A stretch of DNA of 64,000 bases from Curtobacterium sp. ISL-83 (GCF_018613895.1 NZ_JAGGPH010000013.1:1-64000); one strand, 5' to 3'; numbered from the stretch's first letter, positions 26,583 through 35,057 are shown. Made by a program: numbers and translations. The notes: generated by a model from the letters alone, not told the origin.

Positions 26583-26681
26583 CTACTTCTTGTTGCGGCG
26601 CTGGTGACGCGTCTTGCGAAGCAGCTTGCGGTGCTTCTTCTTCGCCATGCGCTTACGGCGCTTCTTGATGACAGAACCCAT
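26583..26681 (-). CDS. 30S ribosomal protein bS22 (AURKAIP1/COX24 domain)
   Basis: 32 residues: MGSVIKKRRKRMAKKKHRK followed by LLRKTRHQRRNKK. It matches the tiny, extremely basic actinobacterial ribosomal protein bS22 almost residue for residue as I recall it from mycobacteria. It binds near the decoding centre of the 30S subunit. GAGG lies 7 nt upstream; TAGACT at 26756-26751 gives a leader of about 60 nt. The next gene upstream is the excisionase-like HTH gene, the same pairing as Rv0500A-Rv0500B. Confidence 0.92.
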   Translation of the reverse strand: MGSVIKKRRKRMAKKKHRKLLRKTRHQRRNKK

Positions 26682-26803
26682 ACGGACCTCACTCGGACTG
26701 ATGTTGTGTGGACACCGGGCCAACGAGACCGCGGAAAAACAACCCCGCCGAGTCTAGCGGAGCCGGAACGCGATGTCGAACGGACCGGGACGAGCCGCGC
26801 GTG

Positions 26804-26998
26804 TCAGCCGACGTCCGCGATGCCGCCGCGCAGCACCTCGGCGACGGCGGACTCCGGCACGCGGAACGAGCGACCGAACCGGATCGCGGGCAGCTCTCCG
26901 GCGTGGACCATGCGGTAGACGGTCATCTTGGAGACCCGCATCATCTCGGCGACCTCAGCGACGGTGAGGAAGCGCACGTCGTCGAAACTGCCGGTCAT
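26804..26998 (-). CDS. excisionase-like helix-turn-helix protein (BldC-like)
   Basis: 64 residues, a single MerR-like HTH: FLTVAEVAEMMRVSKMTVYRMV then AGELPAIRFGRSFRVPESAV. It corresponds to the conserved actinobacterial small HTH encoded next to bS22 (Rv0500A in M. tuberculosis). It is probably a DNA-binding regulator that polymerises on direct repeats as BldC does; the targets are unknown. AAGG precedes the ATG, and TACAGT about 90 nt upstream may be the promoter. It is not phage-linked here. Confidence 0.88.
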   Translation of the reverse strand: MTGSFDDVRFLTVAEVAEMMRVSKMTVYRMVHAGELPAIRFGRSFRVPESAVAEVLRGGIADVG

Positions 26999-27130
26999 GG
27001 TCCGCCTTCATGGCTCACTCGCGCCGGACCGGATCGGACCGGCCGCGCGGGATCGATGTGACCTGTGTGGTCACTGGACACTGTAGGGGCCGGTGGGATC
27101 GCTGTCCACAGGCCTGGGGTCTCGATCCGG

Positions 27131-27646
27131 TCAGTCCTCGTCGCCACGGCGCCCGAAGCGCTTCCGGCTCCGGTCGACGACGCGTTCCCAGCCCTGCTGC
27201 GCCCCGGAGAACGCACTCGTCGCGCGGTGGGACGCCTCGGCCATCACCCGGCCGAGCTCCGTACCGACCTCGACCGATGCCTTGCCCGACGCGCCCTTCC
27301 GACGGAAGGACACCGGCTGCCCGTCCAGGGTCCACGAGGTCGTCGCCGGGGTCCCGTCCGCGTCGACGGCGCTCGTGAAGGGCATGACCCAGTCCTCCAC
27401 GCGCAGGAGGGGTTCCGGGTCGAGCCGGTAGTAGCGGTGCTGGCCCTCTTCACGAGTCGTCACGAGCCCGTTGTCGCGGAGGACCCGCAGGTGCTTCGAC
27501 ACGGTCGGCTGGCTGACGCCGAGCTTCTCGACGAGCTGCCCCACGCTGAGCTCCCCACCGGTCATGTCCGACCCGTACGCGGTGAGGAGTGCACCGAGCA
27601 ACTCACGCCTGGTGGGATCCGCCACGACGGAGAAGATGTCGGCCAT
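27131..27646 (-). CDS. ArsR family transcriptional regulator
   Basis: 171 residues. The N-terminal winged HTH (VVADPTRRELLGALL ... QLVEKLGVSQPTVSKHLRVLRDNGLV) is of the ArsR/SmtB type but no metal-binding ELCV motif is present. The C-terminal ~80 residues are basic and unique, with RGASGKASVEVG-like spacing. TAGCCT lies 6 nt before the ATG (leaderless). It is divergent from trkH with about 70 bp between, so it may control potassium uptake, but that is inference. Confidence 0.85.
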   Translation of the reverse strand: MADIFSVVADPTRRELLGALLTAYGSDMTGGELSVGQLVEKLGVSQPTVSKHLRVLRDNGLVTTREEGQHRYYRLDPEPLLRVEDWVMPFTSAVDADGTPATTSWTLDGQPVSFRRKGASGKASVEVGTELGRVMAEASHRATSAFSGAQQGWERVVDRSRKRFGRRGDED

Positions 27647-27717
27647 GGGGCAAGGCTAGCCGCGCCGTCGCCGATGTACCATGCGAACCGTCCCGCCCAT
27701 GTCCTCGGAGGCATACG

Positions 27718-29151
27718 ATGCTCGACAGCACGGAGCCGTTGACCACGTCGACCGGGTCGCGGCGTCGCCGGGGTGGCCAGATCGCAGGGATCCTGCGCTC
27801 CTCACCGTCGCGACTCGCGATCCTGGTGTTCATCGCACTGGTCTTCTTGTTCACGTCGCTGTTCATGACACCGTGGGCCGCCGCGGACGGGCGGACGACG
27901 CACTTCGCGGACGCGCTGTTCACCGCGGCGTCGGTGGTCTGCGTCACCGGGCTCGCGACCGTCGACATGGCGACGCACTGGTCGGTGTTCGGGAAGACGC
28001 TCGTCGTGATCGGCACCCAGATCGGTGCCGTCGGCGTCCTCACCTTCGCGTCGATCCTCGGGTTGTTCGTGACCCGCAAGCTCGGGCTCCGCGCGAAGCT
28101 GATGGCGGCGGGCGACTCGAACCCCTTGCGGACCCACCACGGTGCGGTCCCGGAGGGCCAGGCGGTCCGGCTGGGCGAGGTCGGCACGCTGCTCGCGACC
28201 GTCGCGGTGAGCACCCTGACGATCGAGATCGTGCTCGGCGTCCTGCTGCTGCCGAGCGTCCTGGTGCTCGGCATCCCGTTCTGGGACGCCGTCGGCGACT
28301 CGTTCTACTACGCGGCGATGGCCTTCACGAACACCGGCTTCGCCCCCAACGCCACCGGCCTCGAGCCCTTCGCCCACGACTACTGGTTCCTGACGCTCCT
28401 GATGATCGGCGTCATCGCCGGCTCCATCGGCTTCCCGGTCATCCGCGCGCTGACGAAGCAGCTCCGCGCCCCGCGCCGCTGGCCGATCCACGTGAAGCTC
28501 ACCCTGACGACGAGCGCCGTCCTCCTGGTGGGCGGCGCCGTGGTGTACATCGCGCTCGAGGCCGCGAACCCGCGGACCTTCGGGGACGAGGGGGCCGGAC
28601 GGACCGCGTTCCAGGCCCTGTTCCTGTCGGCGATGACCCGATCAGGAGGTTTCTCGCTCGTCGACTTCGACCAGCTGCACGGGTCGAGCCTGCTCCTGAC
28701 CGACATGCTCATGTTCATCGGCGGCGGCTCGGCCTCGACGGCGGGCGGCATCAAGGTGACGACGCTCGCGGTGCTCTTCCTGGCGGCGGTCGCCGAGGCC
28801 AGGGGGCGGCAGAGCATGGAGGCGTTCGGCCGCCGCATCCCCGGGGACGTGCTCCGGGTCGCGGTCGCCGTGGTCCTGTGGGGCGCCACGATCGTCGCGG
28901 TCGCGACGATCGTGCTCCTGCAGATCACCGATGACTCGCTCGACCGGGTGCTCTTCGAGGTGATCTCGGCGTTCGCGACGTGCGGCCTGTCCTCCGGGGT
29001 GTCGGCGGACCTGCCGGAGTCGGGCAAGTACGTCCTGGCCGCCACCATGTTCCTCGGTCGGGTCGGTACAGTGACGATCGCCGCTGCCCTGGCCGCAAGC
29101 CAGAGCCGGCAGTTGTTCCGCCGTCCCGAGGAGAGGCCGATCGTTGGCTGA
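27718..29151 (+). CDS. trkH: Trk/Ktr potassium uptake membrane subunit
   Basis: 477 residues, four MPM repeats. The selectivity-filter loops are readable: VVCVTGLATVD, MAFTNTGFAP, AMTRSGGFSLVD and FATCGLSSGVS, each with the filter glycine. It is the K+-translocating subunit and works with the TrkA protein encoded next. GGAGG lies 8 nt before the ATG. The stop overlaps the start of trkA by 8 nt. Confidence 0.93.
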   Translation: MLDSTEPLTTSTGSRRRRGGQIAGILRSSPSRLAILVFIALVFLFTSLFMTPWAAADGRTTHFADALFTAASVVCVTGLATVDMATHWSVFGKTLVVIGTQIGAVGVLTFASILGLFVTRKLGLRAKLMAAGDSNPLRTHHGAVPEGQAVRLGEVGTLLATVAVSTLTIEIVLGVLLLPSVLVLGIPFWDAVGDSFYYAAMAFTNTGFAPNATGLEPFAHDYWFLTLLMIGVIAGSIGFPVIRALTKQLRAPRRWPIHVKLTLTTSAVLLVGGAVVYIALEAANPRTFGDEGAGRTAFQALFLSAMTRSGGFSLVDFDQLHGSSLLLTDMLMFIGGGSASTAGGIKVTTLAVLFLAAVAEARGRQSMEAFGRRIPGDVLRVAVAVVLWGATIVAVATIVLLQITDDSLDRVLFEVISAFATCGLSSGVSADLPESGKYVLAATMFLGRVGTVTIAAALAASQSRQLFRRPEERPIVG

Positions 29152-29839
29152 CCGCACCCGTACGCCGCACCCGCTCGGCGCCGTCAGCCACGACGCGCCC
29201 GTGCTCGTCATCGGCCTCGGCCGCTTCGGCGCCGCCACCGCCGGGCAGCTCGAGCGACAGGACCGCGAGGTCCTGGTCGTCGACACCGACGCCGCCCTGG
29301 TGCAGAAGTGGTCGGACCGCGTGACCCACGCGGTGCAGGCCGACGCGACGGACATCGACGCCCTGCGCCAGATCGGGGCGCAGGACTTCCCGATCGCCGT
29401 CGTCGGGACGGGCAGCGACCTGGAGTCGAGCGTGCTGATCACCGCGAACCTGGTCGACCTCGGCATCCCGCAGATCTGGGCGAAGGCCATCAGCCGCTCG
29501 CACGGCACGATCCTGTCGCGGATCGGCGCGAACCACGTGGTCTACCCGGAGCGCGAGGCAGGTGAGCGGACGGCCCACCTGGTGTCCGGCCGGATGCTCG
29601 ACTTCATCCAGTTCGACGACGACTTCGCCGTGGTCAAGATGTTCCCGCCGCGGTCGGTGCGCGGGAAGGACCTCGCGACGACCGTGATCCGCACCCGGTT
29701 CGGGCTGACGGTGCTCGGCGTGAAGACCCCCGGTCAGGTCTTCACCCCGGCGACCGCGGAGAGCGTGATCGGCGAGGACGACGTCATCATCGTGTCCGGA
29801 GCGACGGCCGACCTGGAGCGCTTCGCCGCCGTCGAGTGA
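29144..29839 (+). CDS. trkA: Trk/Ktr regulatory subunit (RCK/TrkA_N)
   Basis: 231 residues. A Rossmann RCK-N domain (VLVIGLGRFGAATAGQLE, VDTDAALV, ADATDIDALRQIG) binds NAD or ATP/ADP, and a C-terminal TrkA_C domain (about 150-231) ends it. It gates TrkH on the cytoplasmic face. The TTG start, preceded by GGAGAGG, overlaps trkH, so subunit synthesis is coupled. A single RCK pair is the KtrA/CeoB type rather than the double E. coli TrkA. Confidence 0.92.
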   Translation: MADRTRTPHPLGAVSHDAPVLVIGLGRFGAATAGQLERQDREVLVVDTDAALVQKWSDRVTHAVQADATDIDALRQIGAQDFPIAVVGTGSDLESSVLITANLVDLGIPQIWAKAISRSHGTILSRIGANHVVYPEREAGERTAHLVSGRMLDFIQFDDDFAVVKMFPPRSVRGKDLATTVIRTRFGLTVLGVKTPGQVFTPATAESVIGEDDVIIVSGATADLERFAAVE

Positions 29840-29875
29840 CGACGACCGCCACGCCCGGCACGGTCAGTCGGCGGG

Positions 29876-30706
29876 TCAGCCGGCAGCGAGCTCCTCGGCC
29901 CGGGCGATCGCGGCCGCCGACGCCGAGCGGAACACGCCGTCGAGGTCGGCGTCCTGCAGCACCGCGATCGCACGCTCGGTGGTCCCCCCGGGACTCGTGA
30001 CGGCTCGTCGGAGGTCCGCGGGCTCCCGGCCCGATGCGGCGAGCAGCTCCACCGCGCCGCGTAGCGTGCCCTGCACCATCGCCTCGGCCTGCTCGTGCGT
30101 GAAACCGAGGGACTCCGCAGCCTGCTGCCACTGCTCGATGAGCAGGAAGACGTACGCCGGACCCGATCCGGACACGGCGGACAGCGCGTCGAGCTGCTGC
30201 TCGGGGACCTCGATCACCACGCCGGACACCGCGAACACCGACGACGCGAGGGCGACCGCGCCCGCGTCAGCCGAGTCCCCCGCGCTGATGCCGGTCACGC
30301 CACGCCCGACCCCGATCGGGGTGTTCGGCAGCGCCCGCACCACCCGGACGCCGGCCGGGACCACGGCCTCCATGCTGGCGATCGTCGTGCCGACGGCGAC
30401 GCTCACGACCACCGCCCCGGGCTCGAGGTCGGCCGCGACCTCGGCGAGCAGGTCCCCGATCGCGTACGGCTTCACCCCCAGCACGACGAGCCCGGCGCCC
30501 CGGACGGCGACCCGGTTCGCGTCCGGTTCGGTGTCGCTCGCGTGCGCGTCGAGCCCGCGCTCGCGGTGTGCGGCGGCCGACGCCTCGGACTTCGTCGTCA
30601 GGGTCACGACGGCCGGGTCGAGGCCGGCGGCGAGCAGTCCGTCGAGGACCGCTCCGGACATGGAGCCGACGCCGAGCAGCGCGGTGCGGGGCAGTGCGAT
30701 GGTCAT
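29876..30706 (-). CDS. proC: pyrroline-5-carboxylate reductase
   Basis: 276 residues. The N-terminal Rossmann motif LLGVGSMSGAVLDGLL binds NAD(P)H; VVRALPNTP and the C-terminal signature SAVSGSGPAYVFLLIEQW ... SPGGTTERAI are diagnostic. It makes the last step of proline synthesis. TAGGGT lies 7 nt before the ATG (leaderless). It is divergent from the CDF transporter and convergent with trkA. Confidence 0.93.
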   Translation of the reverse strand: MTIALPRTALLGVGSMSGAVLDGLLAAGLDPAVVTLTTKSEASAAAHRERGLDAHASDTEPDANRVAVRGAGLVVLGVKPYAIGDLLAEVAADLEPGAVVVSVAVGTTIASMEAVVPAGVRVVRALPNTPIGVGRGVTGISAGDSADAGAVALASSVFAVSGVVIEVPEQQLDALSAVSGSGPAYVFLLIEQWQQAAESLGFTHEQAEAMVQGTLRGAVELLAASGREPADLRRAVTSPGGTTERAIAVLQDADLDGVFRSASAAAIARAEELAAG

Positions 30707-30789
30707 GCCCCCGACCCTATCCACCGCCTAGGATCGGGGGTCAGGCCGACAGCAGTCCCGTGCCGTCGGCCAGGAGGAGGGGACCAGCA

Positions 30790-31746
30790 GTGAGCGCATC
30801 CGGAGGCACGAAGGCGATCTTCGCCGCACTCGGCGCGAACGTCGGCATCGCGATCGTGAAGTTCATCGCGGCCGCGATCAGCGGTTCCGCGTCGATGCTG
30901 GCCGAGGGCGTGCACTCCCTCGCCGACTCCGCGAACCAGCTGCTCCTGCTGCTCGGCGGTCGTCAGGCCCGTCGCGCCGCCGACGAGGAGCACCCGTTCG
31001 GCTACGGCCGCGAACGCTACGTCTACGCCTTCGTCGTGTCGATCATCCTGTTCTCGGTCGGCGGTGTGTTCTCGCTCTACGAGGGCATCGAGAAACTGTC
31101 CCACCCGCACCCGCTCGACAACTGGTGGTTGCCCGTCGTCGTGCTCCTCATCGCCATCGGGCTCGAGGGCTTCTCGCTCCGCACGGCGCTGAGGGAAGCC
31201 GCACCGCAGAAGGGCGGCCAGTCCTGGGTGCAGTTCGTCCGTCGCGCCAAGGCACCGGAGCTCCCCGTCGTGATGCTCGAGGACACGGCGGCGCTCCTGG
31301 GCCTCGTGTTCGCGCTGTTCGGCGTCGGGCTCACCGCCCTGACCGGCAACGGCCTGTTCGACGCGATCGGCACGATCCTGATCGCCGCGCTCCTGATCGC
31401 CGTGGCCGTCGTGCTCGGCATCGAGACGAAGAGCCTGCTCGTCGGCGAGGGCGCGACCGCCGCCGACGTGGAGCGGATCAAGCACGCGGTCCTCGACGGT
31501 CCCGAGGTCGACTCGATCATCCACATCAAGACCCTGTACCTCGGCCCGGACGAGCTCATGGTCGGGGTCAAGGTCGCGGTCGACGGCGACCGACGTCTCG
31601 GGGACGTCGCCGCGGGCATCGACACGCTCGAGCAGCGGGTCCGCACGGCGGTCCCGATCGCCCGCGTGATCTACGTCGAACCGGACGTGCTCCGGACCGG
31701 CCCCCGCCCGCCGACCGAGGCGATCGTCATCCGCGCCGCCGACTGA
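30790..31746 (+). CDS. cation diffusion facilitator family transporter
   Basis: 318 residues. Helices 1-6 carry the metal site residues HSLADSANQ (helix 2) and LEDTAALLGL (helix 5, where HxxxD is replaced by EDxxA), followed by a cytoplasmic ferredoxin-like domain. HPFGYGRERY is the conserved loop. Members export Zn, Fe, Mn or Co by proton exchange; the altered helix-5 site suggests a divergent metal choice. The GTG start has AGGAGG ahead. No metal regulator is adjacent. Confidence 0.88.
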   Translation: MSASGGTKAIFAALGANVGIAIVKFIAAAISGSASMLAEGVHSLADSANQLLLLLGGRQARRAADEEHPFGYGRERYVYAFVVSIILFSVGGVFSLYEGIEKLSHPHPLDNWWLPVVVLLIAIGLEGFSLRTALREAAPQKGGQSWVQFVRRAKAPELPVVMLEDTAALLGLVFALFGVGLTALTGNGLFDAIGTILIAALLIAVAVVLGIETKSLLVGEGATAADVERIKHAVLDGPEVDSIIHIKTLYLGPDELMVGVKVAVDGDRRLGDVAAGIDTLEQRVRTAVPIARVIYVEPDVLRTGPRPPTEAIVIRAAD

Positions 31747-31829
31747 CCCGCTCGGGCGCCCCCTCGGACGCCCCCGGGTGAGGCTCCCCTTGGTGGCAGC
31801 ACGCCGAGCGGATGCTCCAGGATGGGCCC

Positions 31830-32207
31830 ATGACCGTGCTCTTCGACGTCCTGCTCATCCTGCACTTCATCGGCCTCGCGGCGGTGATCGGCGCGTTCCT
31901 GGTGCAGATGCGGCGCAAGGAGCACTTCGACACCTTCTGGACCATCACCGGTCTGATCACGCAGCTCGTGACCGGCCTGGGGATGCTGGGGATCCTCGAC
32001 GCCACGACGGAGACCGGCGCGAACCACGCGAAGCTCGGCGTGAAGCTCGTGATCGCCGTCGTCGCCCTGGTCCTCGCGCTGGTCGCACGCGCCCGGCAGC
32101 GGAAGGCCGACCGGGGCGAGGCGAAACCTGCGGCCGCCCTGCCGTTCTTCCACTCGGCGGGCGCGCTGGCCATCGTCAACGTCCTCATCGCGGTGCTCTG
32201 GCACTGA
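31830..32207 (+). CDS. hypothetical four-helix membrane protein
   Basis: 125 residues with four predicted membrane helices (about 4-24, 40-58, 68-88, 108-124) and a basic loop RARQRKADRG. The family is not certain; it resembles short integral membrane proteins common in actinobacteria. The ATG sits 6 nt after CAGGAT, in a 15-nt context identical to that of the monophosphatase start at 1425. It is followed by a GGGAGGC-family hairpin. Confidence 0.7.
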   Translation: MTVLFDVLLILHFIGLAAVIGAFLVQMRRKEHFDTFWTITGLITQLVTGLGMLGILDATTETGANHAKLGVKLVIAVVALVLALVARARQRKADRGEAKPAAALPFFHSAGALAIVNVLIAVLWH

Positions 32208-32220
32208 ACCGCACCAGCAC

Positions 32221-32264
32221 CGGACGGGAGGCACGTGGCGACGCCGCCACGTGCCTCCCGTCCG
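32221..32264. terminator. GGGAGGC-family hairpin between membrane gene and tadA
   Basis: A 20-bp perfect stem with loop ACGC; the inner half (CACGTGGCG) differs from the menF copy with compensating changes. It lies between convergent genes. Confidence 0.75.
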
Positions 32265-32277
32265 TCGGTCGGTCGCG

Positions 32278-32745
32278 TCAGCGACGCGCGGCGAAGAACG
32301 CGTCCAACAGCGCGGCGCTCTCCTGCTCCAGCACACCCCCGAGGACCTCGGACCGGTGGGGCAGCCGCCGGTCCCGGCTGATGTCGTAGACGCTCCCGGA
32401 CGCCCCGGCCTTCGGGTCCCACGCCGCGAACACCACGCGCGGGACCCGGGCTGCGAGGATCGCGCCCGCGCACATGGGGCACGGCTCGAGCGTCACGACG
32501 AGCGTGTGCTCTGACAGGTGCCAGTCGCCCGTCACGGCGGCGGCCGCGCGGAGCGCCAGGACCTCCGCGTGCGCGGTCGGGTCCTGTCGTGCCTCACGCT
32601 CGTTCCGCCCCAGGGCGACGACGGCCCCCGACCGGTCGAGCACGACGGCGCCCACCGGCACGTCCCCGGTGTCCAGACACGCACGGGCCTCGTCGAGCGC
32701 GAGCCGCATCGCGGGGACGAACGGGCGGGCTGCTGGCTCTTCCAC
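32278..32745 (-). CDS. tadA: tRNA-specific adenosine deaminase
   Basis: 155 residues of the cytidine deaminase fold. The zinc site is [11 protein letters not shown] and [10 protein letters not shown], with the proton-shuttling Glu in HAE. It deaminates A34 of tRNA-Arg(ACG) to inosine. The GTG start has GAGGAG about 8 nt upstream. It is divergent from upp, a common actinobacterial arrangement. Confidence 0.93.
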   Translation of the reverse strand: MEEPAARPFVPAMRLALDEARACLDTGDVPVGAVVLDRSGAVVALGRNEREARQDPTAHAEVLALRAAAAVTGDWHLSEHTLVVTLEPCPMCAGAILAARVPRVVFAAWDPKAGASGSVYDISRDRRLPHRSEVLGGVLEQESAALLDAFFAARR

Positions 32746-32820
32746 GGGACGGCTCCTCGCCGACCACGTCGGGGACGCCCGCGACCGCCGGTCGGCACGC
32801 GGCACGGTACGCTCGACCCT

Positions 32821-33456
32821 ATGCGAGTCCACGTCGCCGACCACCCGCTCATCACCCACAAGCTCTCGGTGCTCCGCGACCGTACGACGCCCTCCCCCAC
32901 GTTCCGTGCCCTCACCGAAGAACTGGTGACGCTGCTGGCGTACGAGGCGACCCGGAACGTGCGCGTGACGGCGACACCGATCGACACGCCAGTCGCACAC
33001 ACCATGGGCGTCTCGATCGCGAAGCCGCGGCCCCTCGTGGTGCCGATCCTCCGCGCCGGTCTCGGCATGCTCGAGGGGATGGTGAAGCTCGTCCCCACGG
33101 CAGAGGTCGGGTTCCTCGGCATGGCGCGCAACGAGCAGACGCTCGAACCGCAGACGTACGCGGAGCGCCTGCCGGACGACCTGTCCGGGCGGCAGTGCTT
33201 CGTGCTCGACCCGATGCTCGCGACCGGGGGCACGCTCGCGGCCGCGATCGACTTCCTGTTCGCCCGTGGGGCGCAGGAGGTCACGTGCGTGTGCATCCTC
33301 GGCGCGCCCGAGGGCCTCGCGATGGTGGAACGCGCCGTCGGTGACCGCAACGTCTCGATCGTCCTCGGGGCGCTCGACGAGAAGCTCGACGAGAACGGCT
33401 ACATCGTGCCCGGCCTCGGCGACGCGGGCGACCGTCTCTACGGGCTGGCCGAGTAG
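32821..33456 (+). CDS. upp: uracil phosphoribosyltransferase
   Basis: 211 residues. The PRPP-binding loop is [16 protein letters not shown] and the uracil site ends with [13 protein letters not shown], as in all Upp proteins. It salvages uracil to UMP. TACGCT lies 7 nt before the ATG (leaderless). It is followed by a GGGAGGC-family hairpin. Confidence 0.95.
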   Translation: MRVHVADHPLITHKLSVLRDRTTPSPTFRALTEELVTLLAYEATRNVRVTATPIDTPVAHTMGVSIAKPRPLVVPILRAGLGMLEGMVKLVPTAEVGFLGMARNEQTLEPQTYAERLPDDLSGRQCFVLDPMLATGGTLAAAIDFLFARGAQEVTCVCILGAPEGLAMVERAVGDRNVSIVLGALDEKLDENGYIVPGLGDAGDRLYGLAE

Positions 33457-33470
33457 ACCCGTCCACCCGC

Positions 33471-33514
33471 CGGACGGGAGGCGCGTTGCGAGCCCGCAAC
33501 GCGCCTCCCGTCCG
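33471..33514. terminator. GGGAGGC-family hairpin after upp
   Basis: A 20-bp stem; inner arm GCGTTGCG with its complement CGCAACGC. Confidence 0.75.
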
Positions 33515-33536
33515 TTGCGGGTCGCCCCGCATCCGG

Positions 33537-33556
33537 AACCGTCCGCCCGGACGGTT
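33537..33556. promoter_or_regulatory. 20-bp palindromic operator candidate
   Basis: AACCGTCCG, CC centre, CGGACGGTT, perfect. Its right end overlaps the -35 box TTGACA, the position of a repressor site. The half-site ACCGTC also forms the palindrome in the MFS promoter near 43.5 kb. Confidence 0.6.
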
Positions 33557-33584
33557 GACACACGCTTGGTATACCGCTGATACT
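33555..33584 (+). promoter_or_regulatory. near-consensus promoter of micro-ORF and regulator gene
   Basis: TTGACA, 18 nt, GATACT; the start codon of a 33-codon ORF follows after 6 nt. It is the best -35/-10 pair seen in the window. Confidence 0.7.
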
Positions 33585-33590
33585 CATGGC

Positions 33591-33692
33591 ATGACTGCAA
33601 CCGTGTCCGCCCGCGTCCTCGTCGAGGCCCAGGGGACCGTCGGCATGATGATGCCGGCCACCGCCGTCATGCGTTGTCGAATGTGTGCCTGA
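33591..33692 (+). CDS. 33-residue micro-ORF, possible leader peptide
   Basis: Starts 6 nt after the -10 GATACT, so its ATG would be at the transcript 5' end. The peptide starts MTATVSARVLVEAQG, has a run of three Met, and ends RCRMCA with two Cys near the stop. There is no similarity I recognise. It lies 246 nt ahead of the winged-helix regulator, with no gene between, and could act as a translated leader that senses Cys or Met supply; that is inference. Confidence 0.4.
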   Translation: MTATVSARVLVEAQGTVGMMMPATAVMRCRMCA

Positions 33693-33938
33693 TCGGCACC
33701 CGTTCCAGCTGGATCCCCCGCGACACCACCCCCGTCGCGCGCGAGTGATCCCCGGGTGACGGACACCGTCGGCGACGCGCACCACGCCACGAGGTCTGTC
33801 TCCTGTATCCCCCGGGTCGGCCCCGGTCCGCAGCAGGACCGCAGGGCACCACGGCTTCCGCCGTACCCGGGTCGACGCATTCGACACCGGCCGTCGCGCA
33901 CCACACCGCGCAGCGGCCACACCGCCCGGAGAACCGCC

Positions 33939-34709
33939 ATGTCGCTCACCATCGCCCAGCCCCGCACCGCGCTCCGCACCAGCACCCCCGTGCCGACCGA
34001 CCTCGGCACCGTCACCCCCATCCGACCCCGTCGCCAGGCTCCGGCGACGCCCGTCGCCGGCACCGTCCCCACCAGCCCGGTCGTCGCCCCGCCGCGGAAC
34101 CGTGCGCTCCCCGAGGGCACCGAGGCCCGCGGGTTCGCGCTGTACGTCGGCATCGACGAGGCGAAGGCCGCCGCCGCCGGGACGACCCTCGCGGCCGTGG
34201 TCGAGCAGTTGAAGGCCCTGACCGCGCAGCTGGTGCCGACGTCCGAGACCTACGCCGCGGTCGCCGTCGCCGCGGAGCACTCCGGTGGCCGTGACGTGGA
34301 CGTGGTGCGCCTCGCGCTGCAGGACCGTTCGGCCGTCGCCGCGCGCAAGCAGGCCGAGAAGCCCGTGCCCGAGGAGACCGGTGTCGTCATCGACATCTCG
34401 CGGAAGCGCGTCACCCTCGACGGCGAGGCTGCTCCCCTGACGTACAAGGAGTTCGAGCTCCTGCAGTTCCTCGTGCTGCGGGAGGGCCAGACGGTCGACC
34501 GTGCGGCGATCATCGACGGACTGTGGTCGGACGGCGAGGACGAGACCCCGAACGAGCGCACCATCGACGTGCACGTGCGACGACTGCGCTCGAAGCTCGG
34601 CGCGTTCGAGGAGATCGTCCGCACCGTGCGCGGTGTGGGCTACCGGTTCGACCGGCACGCGGACGTCGCGGTCCGCTACGCGTCGACGCCGTCGCCCGAC
34701 CTCTTCTGA
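33939..34709 (+). CDS. orphan winged-helix (OmpR/PhoB C-terminal) regulator
   Basis: 256 residues. Residues ~1-60 are Pro/Thr/Arg-rich, 60-130 form a small domain (FALYVGIDEAKAAAAGTTL) with no receiver aspartate, and 148-240 form an OmpR-type winged helix (RVTLDGEAAPLTYKEFELLQFLVL ... TIDVHVRRLRSKLG ... VRGVGYRF). It has no phosphoacceptor domain and no neighbouring kinase, so it is an atypical response-regulator-like factor. GGAGA precedes the ATG. The long untranslated leader, micro-ORF and operator upstream suggest elaborate control. Confidence 0.85.
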   Translation: MSLTIAQPRTALRTSTPVPTDLGTVTPIRPRRQAPATPVAGTVPTSPVVAPPRNRALPEGTEARGFALYVGIDEAKAAAAGTTLAAVVEQLKALTAQLVPTSETYAAVAVAAEHSGGRDVDVVRLALQDRSAVAARKQAEKPVPEETGVVIDISRKRVTLDGEAAPLTYKEFELLQFLVLREGQTVDRAAIIDGLWSDGEDETPNERTIDVHVRRLRSKLGAFEEIVRTVRGVGYRFDRHADVAVRYASTPSPDLF

Positions 34710-34835
34710 GACACGCTCGGCCCGGATGCCGCACCGGCCGACCGCACTCCGGCAGCGCACCGGGTGCTCTTGGTGAACTTCCAGCGACCGAACTCGATCA
34801 GCGCTAGCGCGCCGTTACCTCTTCGTTATACAGTC

Positions 34836-34880
34836 ATGCGTGCAGACGGTGTTTGCTGTGGCACCGGCTGCGGAATGTGA
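34836..34880 (+). CDS. 14-residue Cys-rich micro-ORF
   Basis: Encodes MRADGVCCGTGCGM and a stop: three Cys in 14 residues. TATACA lies 3 nt before the ATG. Cys-rich short leader ORFs are known to regulate sulfur genes in actinobacteria; here a hairpin follows 27 nt after the stop and marR lies 177 nt further. Translation is unproven. Confidence 0.35.
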   Translation: MRADGVCCGTGCGM

Positions 34881-34907
34881 TTGCAGGACACTCTTGGTGC
34901 AAGGGAG

Positions 34908-34939
34908 AAGGCCGGTCACCCAGTCGGGTGACCGGCCTT
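34908..34939 (+). terminator. hairpin after the Cys-rich micro-ORF
   Basis: AAGGCCGGTCACCC, loop AGTC, GGGTGACCGGCCTT: a 14-bp stem followed by CGTC. Either a simple terminator of the regulator transcript or an attenuator ahead of marR. Confidence 0.65.
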
Positions 34940-35057
34940 CGTCACGTCCGGCGTCCTCCCCGTGCGGACCGTTGCGAGCGGTGCGCGGCCAGAGCGCAGC
35001 CCGGTGTCGTCGGCCGTCGGTAGTGTGGTCGGACCGCTGACCGGAGGGAGCGCGTCC

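Larger units (their letters stand above)
34710..35057. other. intergenic region between the winged-helix and marR genes
   Basis: Holds a 14-codon Cys-rich ORF (34836-34880), a hairpin (34908-34939) and the marR promoter TAGTGT (about 35021) with a Shine-Dalgarno. AT content rises around 34815-34835, where TTATACA looks like a -10. No longer gene is seen. Confidence 0.6.

Noticed and set aside
26804-26998. Prophage or plasmid excisionase
   Set aside because: The HTH belongs to the conserved chromosomal actinobacterial family beside bS22; no phage genes are near.
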